The notes under the pieces were generated by a model. It saw nothing but the letters and a program-made list of their open reading frames with translations. It did no database searches and was not told the DNA's origin. A stretch of DNA of 64,000 nucleotides from Persephonella marina EX-H1. Its GTDB lineage: Bacteria > Aquificota > Aquificia > Aquificales > Hydrogenothermaceae. Each line of letters opens with the position of its first letter. The first letter of the stretch is position 1. The position numbers were made by a program, and so were the translations under genes. Positions 56,323 to 64,000 of the stretch are shown piece by piece. Location: positions 1,504,210-1,568,209 of the forward strand of contig NC_012440.1 of the NCBI RefSeq assembly GCF_000021565.1, in the 5' to 3' direction.

Positions 56323-56389
56323 TTTAAGAGTGATCCTTCTGCCGAAAAAGAGTACAATGGGAGAAAAAATAGTAGTATTATAGTTTAGG

Positions 56390-57343
56390 ATGATAAGACT
56401 TTTTGTTAGAGAAGGCTTGAATATAAGGATTGAGATGGTAAAGGATCTCTCCATTCCTTTTGAGAATGTTGAGAATGTTCTCTGGATAGATATGGTCTCC
56501 CCAACAGATCAGGAGATAAAGTGGGTATCAAAGAATTTTGAGGTCAGATTTCCCTCAAAACAGGAGATGGAAGAGATAGAGATATCCTCAAGATACTGGG
56601 AAGATGAGGAGAGTATAACTATTAATGCCTACTTCCTGATAACAGAAAAAGAGCATGCATTTAACGAAACTGTAACATTTATACTGAAAAAACATTTTCT
56701 TGTTACCGTAAGGTACAGGGAGCTTAAAACATTTAACGAGCTTGTTAAAAAGCTTATGATGAACCCGAGATTTTATGAGGACGGGTACTACATACTTGCA
56801 GGTATAATGGAGATAAGAATAGATATAGATGCTGATACTCTTGAGTTTATAACAAGGGAGATATCAAAGCTGAGTAAGATAGTTTTTACAGGTATAGACA
56901 TAACTGAGGAGATTCTTGAGACGATCTCCTACTATGAGGATTTTAATATGACTATAAGGGAGAATATCATAGACAAACAGAGGATACTTTCATCGCTCTT
57001 AAAAAGCTACAAGATACCACAGCCTGTAAGGGAAGAGATAAGAATAATGATAAAGGATATAAACTCACTCATAGATTACACAACATTTAATTTTGAGAGA
57101 CTTGATTATCTGCAGAACACGTTTTTAGGTCTCCTTAATATTGAACAGAACAAGGTCATAAAGATATTCACAATCATGTCAGTTATATTCCTCCCGCCAA
57201 CTCTGATAGCAAGTATATACGGGATGAACTTCAGGTTTATGCCTGAACTACAGTGGGAGTTTGGTTATCCATTTGCTGTATTTCTGATGGTATTCTCTGC
57301 ACTTCTACCTCTATTTATATTCAAGAAGAAAGGTTGGCTTTAA
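56390..57343 (+). CDS. corA: CorA-type magnesium/cobalt transporter
   Basis: 317 residues: a large cytoplasmic N-terminal alpha/beta domain, long stalk helices (about 130-260), and two C-terminal membrane helices. The selectivity motif GMN is present (IYGMNFRF near residue 278) after TM1, and the basic C-terminus FKKKGWL closes the protein. It forms a pentameric channel for Mg2+ or Co2+. The second position after GMN differs from the usual FxxMP[E] only slightly (FRFMPELQW). ATG 56390 has only a weak ribosome site. Confidence 0.92.
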   Translation: MIRLFVREGLNIRIEMVKDLSIPFENVENVLWIDMVSPTDQEIKWVSKNFEVRFPSKQEMEEIEISSRYWEDEESITINAYFLITEKEHAFNETVTFILKKHFLVTVRYRELKTFNELVKKLMMNPRFYEDGYYILAGIMEIRIDIDADTLEFITREISKLSKIVFTGIDITEEILETISYYEDFNMTIRENIIDKQRILSSLLKSYKIPQPVREEIRIMIKDINSLIDYTTFNFERLDYLQNTFLGLLNIEQNKVIKIFTIMSVIFLPPTLIASIYGMNFRFMPELQWEFGYPFAVFLMVFSALLPLFIFKKKGWL

Positions 57344-57391
57344 GATTTTTTTGTTGTATCTTAATCTGTGAGAAAGGATAAGGAGAAAATT

Positions 57392-57751
57392 ATGGCTCAA
57401 CTGACTGAGAAGATAACATCTGACACCGATAAACTTAACGAGAAAAGGATCCTTAACAGCTACTACTCAAAGGAAGATTTCATACTTAACAGGAGAGTTA
57501 CAATACTCTACGGTATAACATTCCTTTTTATATTTCTTTCAGCTGTAATATCTGAGATTTTAAGCCTTATATTCAATGAGGGACTTTTAAGTCCTGTTCA
57601 GGTTGTGTTCCATTCTGTAGCTTTCGTAGGTTACGTGATCACATTTTACTATGTTTATAAAAAGCAGGACTATATAGAGGAAAAAAATACAGAGATATTC
57701 AAGATGCAGGAAAAGATAGAGAAAGAAGAGGCTAAAAATTTCACTGAATAA
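57392..57751 (+). CDS. small two-helix membrane protein
   Basis: 119 residues with a charged N-terminus, two predicted membrane helices (about 41-63 and 75-95) and a Lys/Glu-rich coiled C-terminus. No family recognised. ATG 57392 follows AGGAG by six bases; an upstream GTG (57368) gives an 8-residue extension without a ribosome site. It lies between corA and flgK; a link to either is unproven. Confidence 0.6.
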   Translation: MAQLTEKITSDTDKLNEKRILNSYYSKEDFILNRRVTILYGITFLFIFLSAVISEILSLIFNEGLLSPVQVVFHSVAFVGYVITFYYVYKKQDYIEEKNTEIFKMQEKIEKEEAKNFTE

Positions 57752-57771
57752 TCATTTAGAAAAGCCGATAA
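57745..57771 (+). promoter_or_regulatory. possible sigma-28 promoter of flgK
   Basis: GCCGATAA (57764-57771) is a perfect sigma-28 -10 element. The -35 position at the right distance reads TGAA instead of TAAA, so the match is partial. Confidence 0.55.
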
Positions 57772-57805
57772 TTATCTTATAACAACCTATTTGAGGTGTT
57801 CTGAA

Positions 57806-59263
57806 ATGTCGCTCTTTTACTCCCTTTCCATAGCAGGCCAGTCCCTCTTAACCCACAAAAATGCGATAAACACAACAAACAGCAATATATCAAATGTTTA
57901 TACAGACGGTTACTCAAGGAAGATACCACAGCTCGCAAATATCCCAACAGGTGGCGTTGAGCTAAAGACTGTAGAAAGAGCTTTCAATCAGGCTTATTTC
58001 AACAGGTATGTGAACACAAACAATCTGAAAACAGGTTATGAGAATTACAAGGATATACTTCAGCAGGTAGAGTCTGTTTTTAACGACATACAGGGCTCAG
58101 GTTTTGCTGATGAGCTGAACCAGTTTTTTAACTCATTCAACGATATTGCCGTAAATCCTGATGATATAGCTGCAAGGTATTCAGCTTTATCAAAGGCTGA
58201 AGCTCTTGTAGGAAGGATCAGGAACAGTTATGAAACCTTAACAGATATTAAAGAAAAAACATCACTCTCAATAAGGGACAATCTGAACAGACTTAACGAT
58301 CTTACAGGACAGATAGCAACAGTAAACAAGAATATAAGATTTTACACAGCGGATCCTGCAAAAAGAAATGAGTATCTTGATGAGAGGGACAGGCTTTTAA
58401 AGGAGATATCATCACTTATAGATGTAAAGGTTACATTCAGAGATGACCAGACGGTTGATATATCAACTGTGAAAGGTCACCCACTTGTTATTTTTGACAG
58501 AAATATCCCTCTAACTTACGAGACAGACAGTAACGGTGATCCTGTTATAAGACATGAGGGGACAGATATAACATTTCTGTTTGATAAAGGAAAGATCGGT
58601 GGATATCTTCAGGGTATAAAGAAGATTAATGAAAGTATCAATAAGCTGAACGATTTTACTACAGTACTTGCCATGGTGGTGAACAAACAGCACAGGGCAG
58701 GTTTTGATCTTAACGGAAACACAGGTATAGATTTCTTTACGATAGACCCTTCAAGTAACAAGAATAATCTTGATGCATCAAATATTGTTGTAGGTATTAC
58801 AGATCCTGAAAGTATAGCAGCCGCTTCAGATCCTGCATACACAAACTCAGACAACACTAATATTAAAAAGATAATAGCCCTTAAGGATGACATAACAGGT
58901 GTGCTTACAGCTGCAGAGGAGACAACACTTTCAACAACAGGATCTCTGACAATCGGTGGGATAACTTACACATTAAACAGCTTTGACAGCTACACATTTA
59001 TAAAGAACAAATCATACTCAGAGTTTTACAGCTCAGAGATGATAGCACCTCTTGGATTTGAGATAAACAGGGTAGAAAATCTCTATCAGGAGCAGAACCT
59101 TATTCTTGAGACTGTTGACAGTAAGATGAAGGAGATATCATCTGTAAATCTTGATGAGGAGCTTATTAACCTTACAAAACTTCAGAGAGCCTACGAGGCT
59201 TCAGCAAAGATAATAAATGTTACAGATGAACTTTTACAGACATTACTGGGTCTTGTAAAATAG
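57806..59263 (+). CDS. flgK: flagellar hook-filament junction protein FlgK (HAP1)
   Basis: 485 residues. The N-terminal rod-like motif (LSIAGQSLLTHKNAINTTNSNISNVYTDGYSRK) and the C-terminal DEELINLTKLQRAYEASAKIINVTDELLQTLLGL are the D0/D1 heptad pair of the FlgK family; the middle is variable. It joins the hook to the filament. ATG 57806 follows GAGGTG by seven bases; the longer TTG start at 57791 has none. It precedes flgL and follows a sigma-28-like -10. Confidence 0.94.
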   Translation: MSLFYSLSIAGQSLLTHKNAINTTNSNISNVYTDGYSRKIPQLANIPTGGVELKTVERAFNQAYFNRYVNTNNLKTGYENYKDILQQVESVFNDIQGSGFADELNQFFNSFNDIAVNPDDIAARYSALSKAEALVGRIRNSYETLTDIKEKTSLSIRDNLNRLNDLTGQIATVNKNIRFYTADPAKRNEYLDERDRLLKEISSLIDVKVTFRDDQTVDISTVKGHPLVIFDRNIPLTYETDSNGDPVIRHEGTDITFLFDKGKIGGYLQGIKKINESINKLNDFTTVLAMVVNKQHRAGFDLNGNTGIDFFTIDPSSNKNNLDASNIVVGITDPESIAAASDPAYTNSDNTNIKKIIALKDDITGVLTAAEETTLSTTGSLTIGGITYTLNSFDSYTFIKNKSYSEFYSSEMIAPLGFEINRVENLYQEQNLILETVDSKMKEISSVNLDEELINLTKLQRAYEASAKIINVTDELLQTLLGLVK

Positions 59264-59267
59264 TAGC

Positions 59268-59294
59268 TAAAAAATAAAATTATTATTCCGATAA
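59268..59294 (+). promoter_or_regulatory. sigma-28 promoter of flgL
   Basis: TAAA (59268-59271), 15 bp, TCCGATAA (59287-59294) matches the FliA consensus TAAA-N15-GCCGATAA at all but one base. CCGATA-ATAA-TATCGG (59288-59303) makes the -10 part of a perfect hairpin palindrome. Confidence 0.75.
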
Positions 59295-59328
59295 TAATAT
59301 CGGTTAATAACTGAAGTAGGGTAAAGAG

Positions 59329-60294
59329 ATGAGAATTCCTGATATATCATTTTTTGATACGTTTATAAAATACGACAGGATCAGAGAAAAGGATATAGAG
59401 AGATATACAAAAGAGCTTGCATCAGGAAAAAAACTTCTCTCACCATCTGATAACACTATAGACACTGTCAGATCACTCAGATTTAAAAGACTTAATAATG
59501 ATATTGAGACATACAACAGGAATATAGATCTTGTAAAAGGAACGCTTGATGTTGCAGAGTCAACACTTGGAAATATTGTAAATGCAGGACAGGAAGTGAG
59601 GGTTGAGATTATAAGACTTATGAACACAGGTGTTCTTGATTATGAGGATGCCCAGATACTCAGGGATTATCTCAGCTCACTGAGGGATTACATAATAAAC
59701 CAGGCAAATGTATCTATAGGTGATTCAAGAATCTTCGGTGGTGTTAAATCACAGATAGATCCCTTTGATCCTGTAACAGGTGTTTATCAGGGTGAAACAG
59801 TTGAGACCACAGTTCCTGTAGCAAAAGGTGTTGAGCTGAACACAACATTTAACGGACAGTCATATCTCGGCGTTAATACAAATACAGGAAAGATGGCGAT
59901 GGTAGATGCTATAGATGAGATCATATCAATCATAGACGGAGCTTCAGCATCACCACCAACAAGAAGCCTTGAGGAGATAAACACAGCAACTATAAATGTG
60001 ACAGTTGATGGAAAAAATTACGGAAATGTGACTATTCTTGAAGCCTTTGATATTGGACTTGATAAGGTTATGCAGCAGAGATCAAAAATCGGGGAACAGA
60101 TGGTTATAGCTGATAACCTTAAAGTTCAGAATGATACGATGAGGGTAAACTTCTCTGAACTTATATCCAAGCTTGAGGATGCCGATTATGCCGGTGTGAT
60201 ATCTGAGCTTGAAAAATCTAAGACAGCTTATGAGGCACTTCTTGCATCAATAGCCCAGAACAAGGATCTAAGTCTTCTTAAATTTATAAAATGA
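59329..60294 (+). CDS. flgL: flagellar hook-filament junction protein FlgL (HAP3)
   Basis: 321 residues with flagellin-like terminal domains: MRIPDISFFDTFIKYDRIREKDIERYTKELASGKKLLSPSDN near the start and a C-terminal coiled domain (LESAKTAYEALLASIAQNKDLSLLKFI type). It is the second junction protein between hook and filament, added after FlgK. ATG 59329 follows GTAGGG. The minus-strand fliT-like gene begins its stop at the next base, so the two transcripts converge without a visible terminator. Confidence 0.92.
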   Translation: MRIPDISFFDTFIKYDRIREKDIERYTKELASGKKLLSPSDNTIDTVRSLRFKRLNNDIETYNRNIDLVKGTLDVAESTLGNIVNAGQEVRVEIIRLMNTGVLDYEDAQILRDYLSSLRDYIINQANVSIGDSRIFGGVKSQIDPFDPVTGVYQGETVETTVPVAKGVELNTTFNGQSYLGVNTNTGKMAMVDAIDEIISIIDGASASPPTRSLEEINTATINVTVDGKNYGNVTILEAFDIGLDKVMQQRSKIGEQMVIADNLKVQNDTMRVNFSELISKLEDADYAGVISELEKSKTAYEALLASIAQNKDLSLLKFIK

Positions 60295-60546
60295 TTACTT
60301 GTAATGTTTAACATTTTCCTTTTTTGATATCTTACTGATTATACCCTTCTGTTTCTGGTCTATCATATCTTTTACAGCTTCTATCTTACTCATAATATCA
60401 GGTATATCAGATTTTTCTATACCTTCAAGGGAGAACTCTTTTATCTCTTTGAAATGGATCTCAAGTTTTTCAAAGTCATCGTTCTGTAGGGCTGTAAATA
60501 TGTTGTCAAATATCCTGTCTAACTCTTTGATTCTATCTCTTCCCAT
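60295..60546 (-). CDS. small helical protein in the fliT position
   Basis: 83 residues, all helical and charged. It follows fliD and fliS, the place of FliT, the FliD chaperone and regulator in enterics, but sequence similarity is too weak to claim it. Its start ATG 60546 lies 28 bp inside fliS, with GGAGA 13 bases upstream. It is last in the flagellin/fliD/fliS group and ends one base from flgL. Confidence 0.6.
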   Translation of the reverse strand: MGRDRIKELDRIFDNIFTALQNDDFEKLEIHFKEIKEFSLEGIEKSDIPDIMSKIEAVKDMIDQKQKGIISKISKKENVKHYK

Positions 60547-60887
60547 GCTGATCTTAATGTCTCCAGTATTTCAATAATATCGTTTATAAGTTCTGTATCA
60601 TTTTTTGCGTGTGCCTCAAGAAGCTTGTTGTAGGCGAAGTTATAAAGATCTTTAAGGTTCTTTGCTATCTCTCCACCTTTTTCAAGATCAAGTGCAGCAT
60701 CAAGGGCAAGTATTATATCGGTTGCTTTATGAATATTCTCAACCTTGTCCTTTATCCTGTTATTTTTTATATCCTCAACAGCCTGTTTCAGAGATACTAT
60801 AGCTTTATCGTAAAGCATGATTATCTGTTTTAATGGAGAGGCTGTTTCAATATCAGTTTTTATATAAATATCATATGGATTTGTCAT
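60519..60887 (-). CDS. fliS: flagellin export chaperone FliS
   Basis: 122-residue helical chaperone that binds the flagellin C-terminus and blocks early polymerisation. The family pattern is clear: YDIYIKTDIETASPLKQIIMLYDKAIVSLKQA, and the helix with IILALDAALDLEKGGEIAKNLKDLY. ATG 60887 follows GGAGG. It lies 13 bp after fliD and is probably in one transcript with flaG and fliD. Confidence 0.94.
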   Translation of the reverse strand: MTNPYDIYIKTDIETASPLKQIIMLYDKAIVSLKQAVEDIKNNRIKDKVENIHKATDIILALDAALDLEKGGEIAKNLKDLYNFAYNKLLEAHAKNDTELINDIIEILETLRSAWEEIESKS

Positions 60888-60900
60888 TACTTAAACCTCC

Positions 60901-62229
60901 TTACTGTGTCTGTTGTGTTGTCTGGTTGGTGAAAAGTGAGGAAAGTCTAAGTCTCAGATCTTCCATCTCAGCCATATAAACCTGCAGTGCTATAAACTGT
61001 TTTCTAAGTATCTCTATCTCAGCATCTATTCTCTTCGTGTCTATCTCTATCTTTTTCTCTATAGCCTCAATCTGTCTGTCATACCCTTTTTCTTTAGATT
61101 TTAAAGGTCCGTATGGATCAAGAACAGAGTAAAAGTAATCTCTAAGATTATTATCAAGATCTGATATCTTTGTCTGTACTGTTGAAGGTTCCGTCTGGAG
61201 TTTGTTATCTAACTCTGTGTTATCTATTGATAGATGTCCTGTATCTTTGTCAACATTTATAATGCCAAGCTCCATAAGAGGTGTAAGTCCGTTAAATATC
61301 TGTGATCTTATTGACTGGAGTGTGTAATCCCCAGAAAGAACACCCTCTTTTGATGTGTTTGTCTGGACAAAATCAACTATCTCATTGTATTTGGATATAA
61401 ACTCCTGGAGTTTGTCCTTAAAAGGCTGGTAATCTTTTCCTATAGTCACGTTAACAGGAGATGCTGTCACACTTTTTGCCTCTATAACAACACCTGGAAG
61501 GACTGAGTCAAATGTATTCGTGCTGCTTTCAACGGTAGTTCCGTATATACTTATCTGGGCGTTCTGTGCTGTCTGGACGTTATTAAAACCTCCAAGTGCA
61601 TCTGTTAAACTTCCTGCCCCTGTCAGGGAGTCTGTTATAGTTACGGTGTTACCTGCTCCTGTATCAAGTCCCTTTATCATAAGTCTGTAGTTCACCCCAT
61701 CAAAGAATAAGGACGCTGACAGGTTTGCGTTGTTGCTCTGGAACTGTGTGTTAAGTTTGTCAACTATAGACTGGAGTGAGTCTGTGTTGTCGTAGTTTAT
61801 TGTGTAATCCGTTCCCTGATAGGATACTGTTAATGAACCTGCTGAAAGAGATGTTATAGCAGCATTTTTATCTGCAACGCCTCCACCTGTTAGCCATACA
61901 TCATTTTTTGCAAGCTGGAGAACGGATATATCCAGGTTGCTCTCAGATACCTGTGTTGGATCTGTTATCGTTACGGATAATGCTGTCTCATCTGATATGC
62001 TGACCGACTTTTCAGCAAAAAGTGTAGGAGAAACAAGATCTTCAAAGATACCCTGAAGATCTTTTATAAGTGTTCTGTAGTTTGTTATGGCATCCTTTTT
62101 TGACTGTATATGGGCTTCCCTTTCCTGAAGAAGGAGTATCTGTTGACTTTTTATATACTGAACCTGATCAAGTATCTGTTGGTAATCAAAATTTCCAGCA
62201 AGATTGCTGAAATAGATCTCTCCAGCCAT
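60901..62229 (-). CDS. fliD: flagellar filament cap protein FliD (HAP2)
   Basis: 442 residues. N-terminal FliD_N coiled region (QQILDQVQYIKSQQILLLQEREAHIQSKKDAITNYRTLIKDLQ), a long D2/D3 beta-rich middle, and the C-terminal FliD_C helices with PYGPLKSKEKGYDRQIEAIEKKI and QFIALQVYMAEMEDLRLRL. It caps the growing filament. ATG 62229 has GAGGTG seven bases upstream; the frame is open to 62262. flaG ends 4 bp upstream. Confidence 0.93.
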   Translation of the reverse strand: MAGEIYFSNLAGNFDYQQILDQVQYIKSQQILLLQEREAHIQSKKDAITNYRTLIKDLQGIFEDLVSPTLFAEKSVSISDETALSVTITDPTQVSESNLDISVLQLAKNDVWLTGGGVADKNAAITSLSAGSLTVSYQGTDYTINYDNTDSLQSIVDKLNTQFQSNNANLSASLFFDGVNYRLMIKGLDTGAGNTVTITDSLTGAGSLTDALGGFNNVQTAQNAQISIYGTTVESSTNTFDSVLPGVVIEAKSVTASPVNVTIGKDYQPFKDKLQEFISKYNEIVDFVQTNTSKEGVLSGDYTLQSIRSQIFNGLTPLMELGIINVDKDTGHLSIDNTELDNKLQTEPSTVQTKISDLDNNLRDYFYSVLDPYGPLKSKEKGYDRQIEAIEKKIEIDTKRIDAEIEILRKQFIALQVYMAEMEDLRLRLSSLFTNQTTQQTQ

Positions 62230-62233
62230 AACC

Positions 62234-62596
62234 CTACACCTCTTTCCTGAAAAGCAGGCCAACTAACTCATCAATTCTTTTAGCAAGCTCCAGTAAGTAT
62301 TCTGGTGGTATCTGCCTTACAACCTCATTCGTCTTTTTATCAATAATCTTTATAACAGGTTCCTGAAGATCCTTGTCTATCTCTATTTTCAGATACTTGT
62401 TCATATAATCAAACTTTTCTTTTATACCTTTGAGAAGAGACTCTATCTGGTTTTTATCAAGCTTTTTCAGTTCTTCCTTTAGCTGCTGGTTTATATCGTT
62501 CTGTCTGTTTATCTGACTGTTCTGTGCTTCAACTGATTTTGAACCGCCCTGAACAAGTGTTTTATCAAGCATGTTGTTGATACTTTTTATATCCAT
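62234..62596 (-). CDS. flaG: FlaG family protein
   Basis: 120 residues. The C-terminal half has the FlaG signature (LKIEIDKDLQEPVIKIIDKKTNEVVRQIPPEYLLELAKRIDELVGLLF). FlaG influences filament length in other polar-flagellate bacteria, but its mechanism is unclear. The N-terminus is Gln/Asn-rich and disordered. ATG 62596 follows GGAAGGT by about seven bases; an ATG at 62611 is the alternative. It sits between flagellin and fliD. Confidence 0.9.
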   Translation of the reverse strand: MDIKSINNMLDKTLVQGGSKSVEAQNSQINRQNDINQQLKEELKKLDKNQIESLLKGIKEKFDYMNKYLKIEIDKDLQEPVIKIIDKKTNEVVRQIPPEYLLELAKRIDELVGLLFRKEV

Positions 62597-62622
62597 GGCT
62601 TTACCTTCCATAATTAATTATA

Positions 62623-62641
62623 AGGAGGGAAAGACCCTCCT
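62623..62641 (-). terminator. hairpin after flagellin gene
   Basis: AGGAGGG (62623-62629) and CCCTCCT (62635-62641) form a 7-bp stem with a five-base loop. On the minus strand it is followed by TATAATTAATT, a weak T-tract, so it may terminate partly or protect the flagellin mRNA 3' end. Confidence 0.6.
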
Positions 62642-62656
62642 CTATAAATATAAGAA

Positions 62657-63523
62657 TTATCTGAGTAATTGTAAAACCATCTGTGGAACCTGATTTGCCT
62701 GAGCAAGCATAGCTGTACCAGACTGCATAAGGATCTGGTATTTTGTGAATGCAGACATCTCTTTTGCCATATCCACGTTTCTTATTCTTGATTCCGCTTC
62801 TGATGTGTTTATTCTCTGTGTCTCGTTGTTTGAGATGATCTTCTCAAGCTCAATCTGGTAAGAACCGAGTTTTGCGTTAAGATCATCAACAGCTTTTATA
62901 AGGTTGTCAACAGTCTGAACTGATGTGTTAGCTGCTGTAGATGTTGTAACATCTATTGAGTATGATGAGGCTCCTATCTGGACTGTTGATGCTGCAGTTC
63001 CAGTTGAACCTGCTGTAGCAACAGCCACACCGATTGAGATCTGTAAGTTCTGGTTAGTTCTACCACCGTAATGGATGTTGAAACTTGTAGCAAGAGATGC
63101 CGTACTTGCGAAAAGCTGTATACCGTTGAACTCTGTGTCAGAGAAGATCTTGCTTATAGCATCAACGAGAGAGTTAATATCCTGCTGTATCTGTGCTCTT
63201 GCGTTGGAGTCTAATGTGTTTGATGCCTGGATGACTTTGGCTTTTACATCATTAAGTATGTTGTAAACCTCAGTTAATGATCCCTGTCCTATCTGTGCGA
63301 TACTTACACCATCCTGAGCGTTTCTTGTTCCCTGTTCAAGTGATACAGCATATGTTTTGAGCTGGTCTGCGATATAAAGTCCTGCAGCATCGTCAGCAGC
63401 CCTGTTGATTCTATAACCTGTGGCGAGTCTTTCCAGGGATTTGTTCAGGCTGAACTCTGTTTTCTTCAGGTTGTTTAGTGTGAAATCCGCCTGATAGTTG
63501 TAGTTAATTCTTAAAGCACCCAT
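62657..63523 (-). CDS. fliC: flagellin
   Basis: 288 residues, the filament subunit. Conserved D0/D1 N-terminus (LNKSLERLATGYRINRAADDAAGLYIADQLK) and C-terminus (NVDMAKEMSAFTKYQILMQSGTAMLAQANQVPQMVLQLLR); the variable centre (about residues 140-215) is short and Ala/Ser/Thr-rich. This makes it a small flagellin. ATG 63523 follows GGAGGTAACC. A sigma-28 promoter lies upstream and a hairpin after. Highly expressed by expectation. Confidence 0.96.
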   Translation of the reverse strand: MGALRINYNYQADFTLNNLKKTEFSLNKSLERLATGYRINRAADDAAGLYIADQLKTYAVSLEQGTRNAQDGVSIAQIGQGSLTEVYNILNDVKAKVIQASNTLDSNARAQIQQDINSLVDAISKIFSDTEFNGIQLFASTASLATSFNIHYGGRTNQNLQISIGVAVATAGSTGTAASTVQIGASSYSIDVTTSTAANTSVQTVDNLIKAVDDLNAKLGSYQIELEKIISNNETQRINTSEAESRIRNVDMAKEMSAFTKYQILMQSGTAMLAQANQVPQMVLQLLR

Positions 63524-63561
63524 AACTGGTTACCTCCGATAAAGTGTTTTGTTGATTTCTA

Positions 63562-63588
63562 TTATCGGAGGTGGTTTATAATTTTTTA
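63562..63588 (-). promoter_or_regulatory. sigma-28 promoter of flagellin gene
   Basis: Minus strand TAAA (63588-63585), 15 bp, TCCGATAA (63569-63562), matching the FliA consensus except one base. CTCCGATAA with a reverse copy TTATCGGAG at the ribosome site (63542-63534) forms a 9-bp inverted repeat in the DNA. Confidence 0.85.
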
Positions 63589-63604
63589 GGAAATTTAATA
63601 GTTT

Positions 63605-64000
63605 TTATTTACCGTTGTATATCTGCCTGATCAGACTGCCGTCAAGATAAGGTTTTAAGAGTTTCAGATCGTCTTTTATGGTTAATAAACCATTTAAAGC
63701 CTTTTCCTTCTTCTCCTCAAGCATTCTGTTTCCGGCATCCCCTGAATATATAATTCCAAGCTTGTAAATATACAGAAGTATAGTTTTCATACTTCCTGAA
63801 AGTAAGATGTACGGAACTTCGTACTTTTGATAACTGAGAATGAGATCATAGCCTTCTTTTACAAATTCAACAAGTTTCTCAAAGTTTTCTAAATCTGCCT
63901 CTTTTACATGTGATATAAAACTGTCCAACATATTGATGGAGGTATCAAAAAAGTCTGATCCGTCTGGGTTTATTATGACGCTGTAATCGTCTGAGAAAAG
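63605..64000 (-). CDS. uncharacterised helical protein, 5' end outside window
   Basis: At least 132 residues; the frame stays open to the window edge (reading LFSDDYSVIINPDGSDFFDTSIN before an internal Met at 63931), so the gene starts beyond 64000. The C-terminal part is helical with a hydrophobic stretch (VPYILLSGSMKTILLYIYKLGIIY) that is probably buried and not a full membrane span. Neighbouring genes suggest a flagellar role, but no family is recognised. Confidence 0.6.
   Translation of the reverse strand, partial: LFSDDYSVIINPDGSDFFDTSINMLDSFISHVKEADLENFEKLVEFVKEGYDLILSYQKYEVPYILLSGSMKTILLYIYKLGIIYSGDAGNRMLEEKKEKALNGLLTIKDDLKLLKPYLDGSLIRQIYNGK

Larger units (their letters stand above)
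56050..56389. other. 340-bp non-coding AT-rich region with dyads and repeats
   Basis: No gene found. It holds a minus-strand TTGACA at 56107-56102, two ATACAT/ATGTAT dyads (56069-56103 and 56298-56322), ACTTCAA direct repeats (56131, 56190), and two near-identical self-complementary GGAAAAAATATA units at 56228 and 56270, 42 bp apart. The promoters of the HNH gene (left) and corA (right) should lie here. Confidence 0.7.

Noticed and set aside
56050-56389. Repeats in the HNH/corA gap as a CRISPR array
   Set aside because: Only two units of each repeat, different types, and no regular spacers or cas genes.
63534-63570. Inverted repeat at the flagellin gene as an RNA hairpin hiding the ribosome site
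   Set aside because: The upstream arm is the sigma-28 -10 element and lies before the predicted transcription start, so it would not be in the mRNA.

Overview
The window looks like a chromosomal segment of a thermophilic, motile, Gram-negative bacterium of the Aquificota, most likely Hydrogenothermaceae and close to Persephonella. This is an inference from family knowledge, not a database match. The signs are an AT-rich genome with dense, overlapping genes; an archaeal-type Ogg2 glycosylase; a Rad50 ATPase; and a cluster holding both one-step and two-step glucosylglycerate synthesis genes, an arrangement described in the literature for Persephonella marina.

Layout. 1-8.4 kb: tail of a c-type cytochrome, then pgi, serS and a TPR protein (minus strand) divergent from a TamB-like protein, and a glutamine amidotransferase. 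8.6-12.4 kb: gyrA interrupted by a 415-residue intein carrying a LAGLIDADG endonuclease, plus a small membrane protein. 12.4-16.7 kb (minus): small secreted protein, DUF4416, fused MoaC-MogA, hpt, rimI, ribBA. 16.9-28.0 kb (plus): a phosphate block (porin, pstSCAB, phoU, cytoplasmic phoR-like kinase) running without a gap into glucosylglycerate genes (phosphatase, glycerate kinase, one-step synthase, two-step synthase). 28.0-33.0 kb: cysM-type gene and ruvA (minus), an aldehyde dehydrogenase, then glnB-glnA behind a sigma-54 promoter with two NtrC-like dyads. 33.0-37.7 kb: PilZ protein, lipoprotein and a long TPR membrane protein. 37.8-40.3 kb: LOG protein, RIO-like kinase, coaE, two small exported proteins. 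40.3-45.9 kb (minus): MFS protein, rsuA-like synthase with an apparent AUA start, HU, ferredoxin, rad50, thiamine-binding protein. 46-50.9 kb: RNA methyltransferase, peptide ABC ATPase, two CNNM/CBS proteins, antisense tRNA-Gly. 50.9-56.0 kb (minus): MFS, rsmG, ogg2, rodZ-like, queH with an extension, and an HNH endonuclease with a ribbon-helix-helix tail. A 340-bp AT-rich gap with dyads follows. 56.4-64 kb: corA, a small membrane protein, then flagellar filament genes (flgK, flgL, fliT-like, fliS, fliD, flaG, flagellin) with sigma-28 promoters.

How the parts fit. The phosphate genes form one transport and sensing unit behind a Pho-box-like 11-bp repeat. Because the same strand continues into osmolyte synthesis without a visible terminator, phosphate status and compatible-solute production may be linked. 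Nitrogen assimilation has a complete NtrC/sigma-54 style control region. Filament and cap genes share sigma-28 promoters, as expected for late flagellar genes. The two homing-endonuclease systems (the GyrA intein and the free-standing HNH gene) are the clearest mobile elements. No rRNA, CRISPR array, insertion sequence or prophage is visible.
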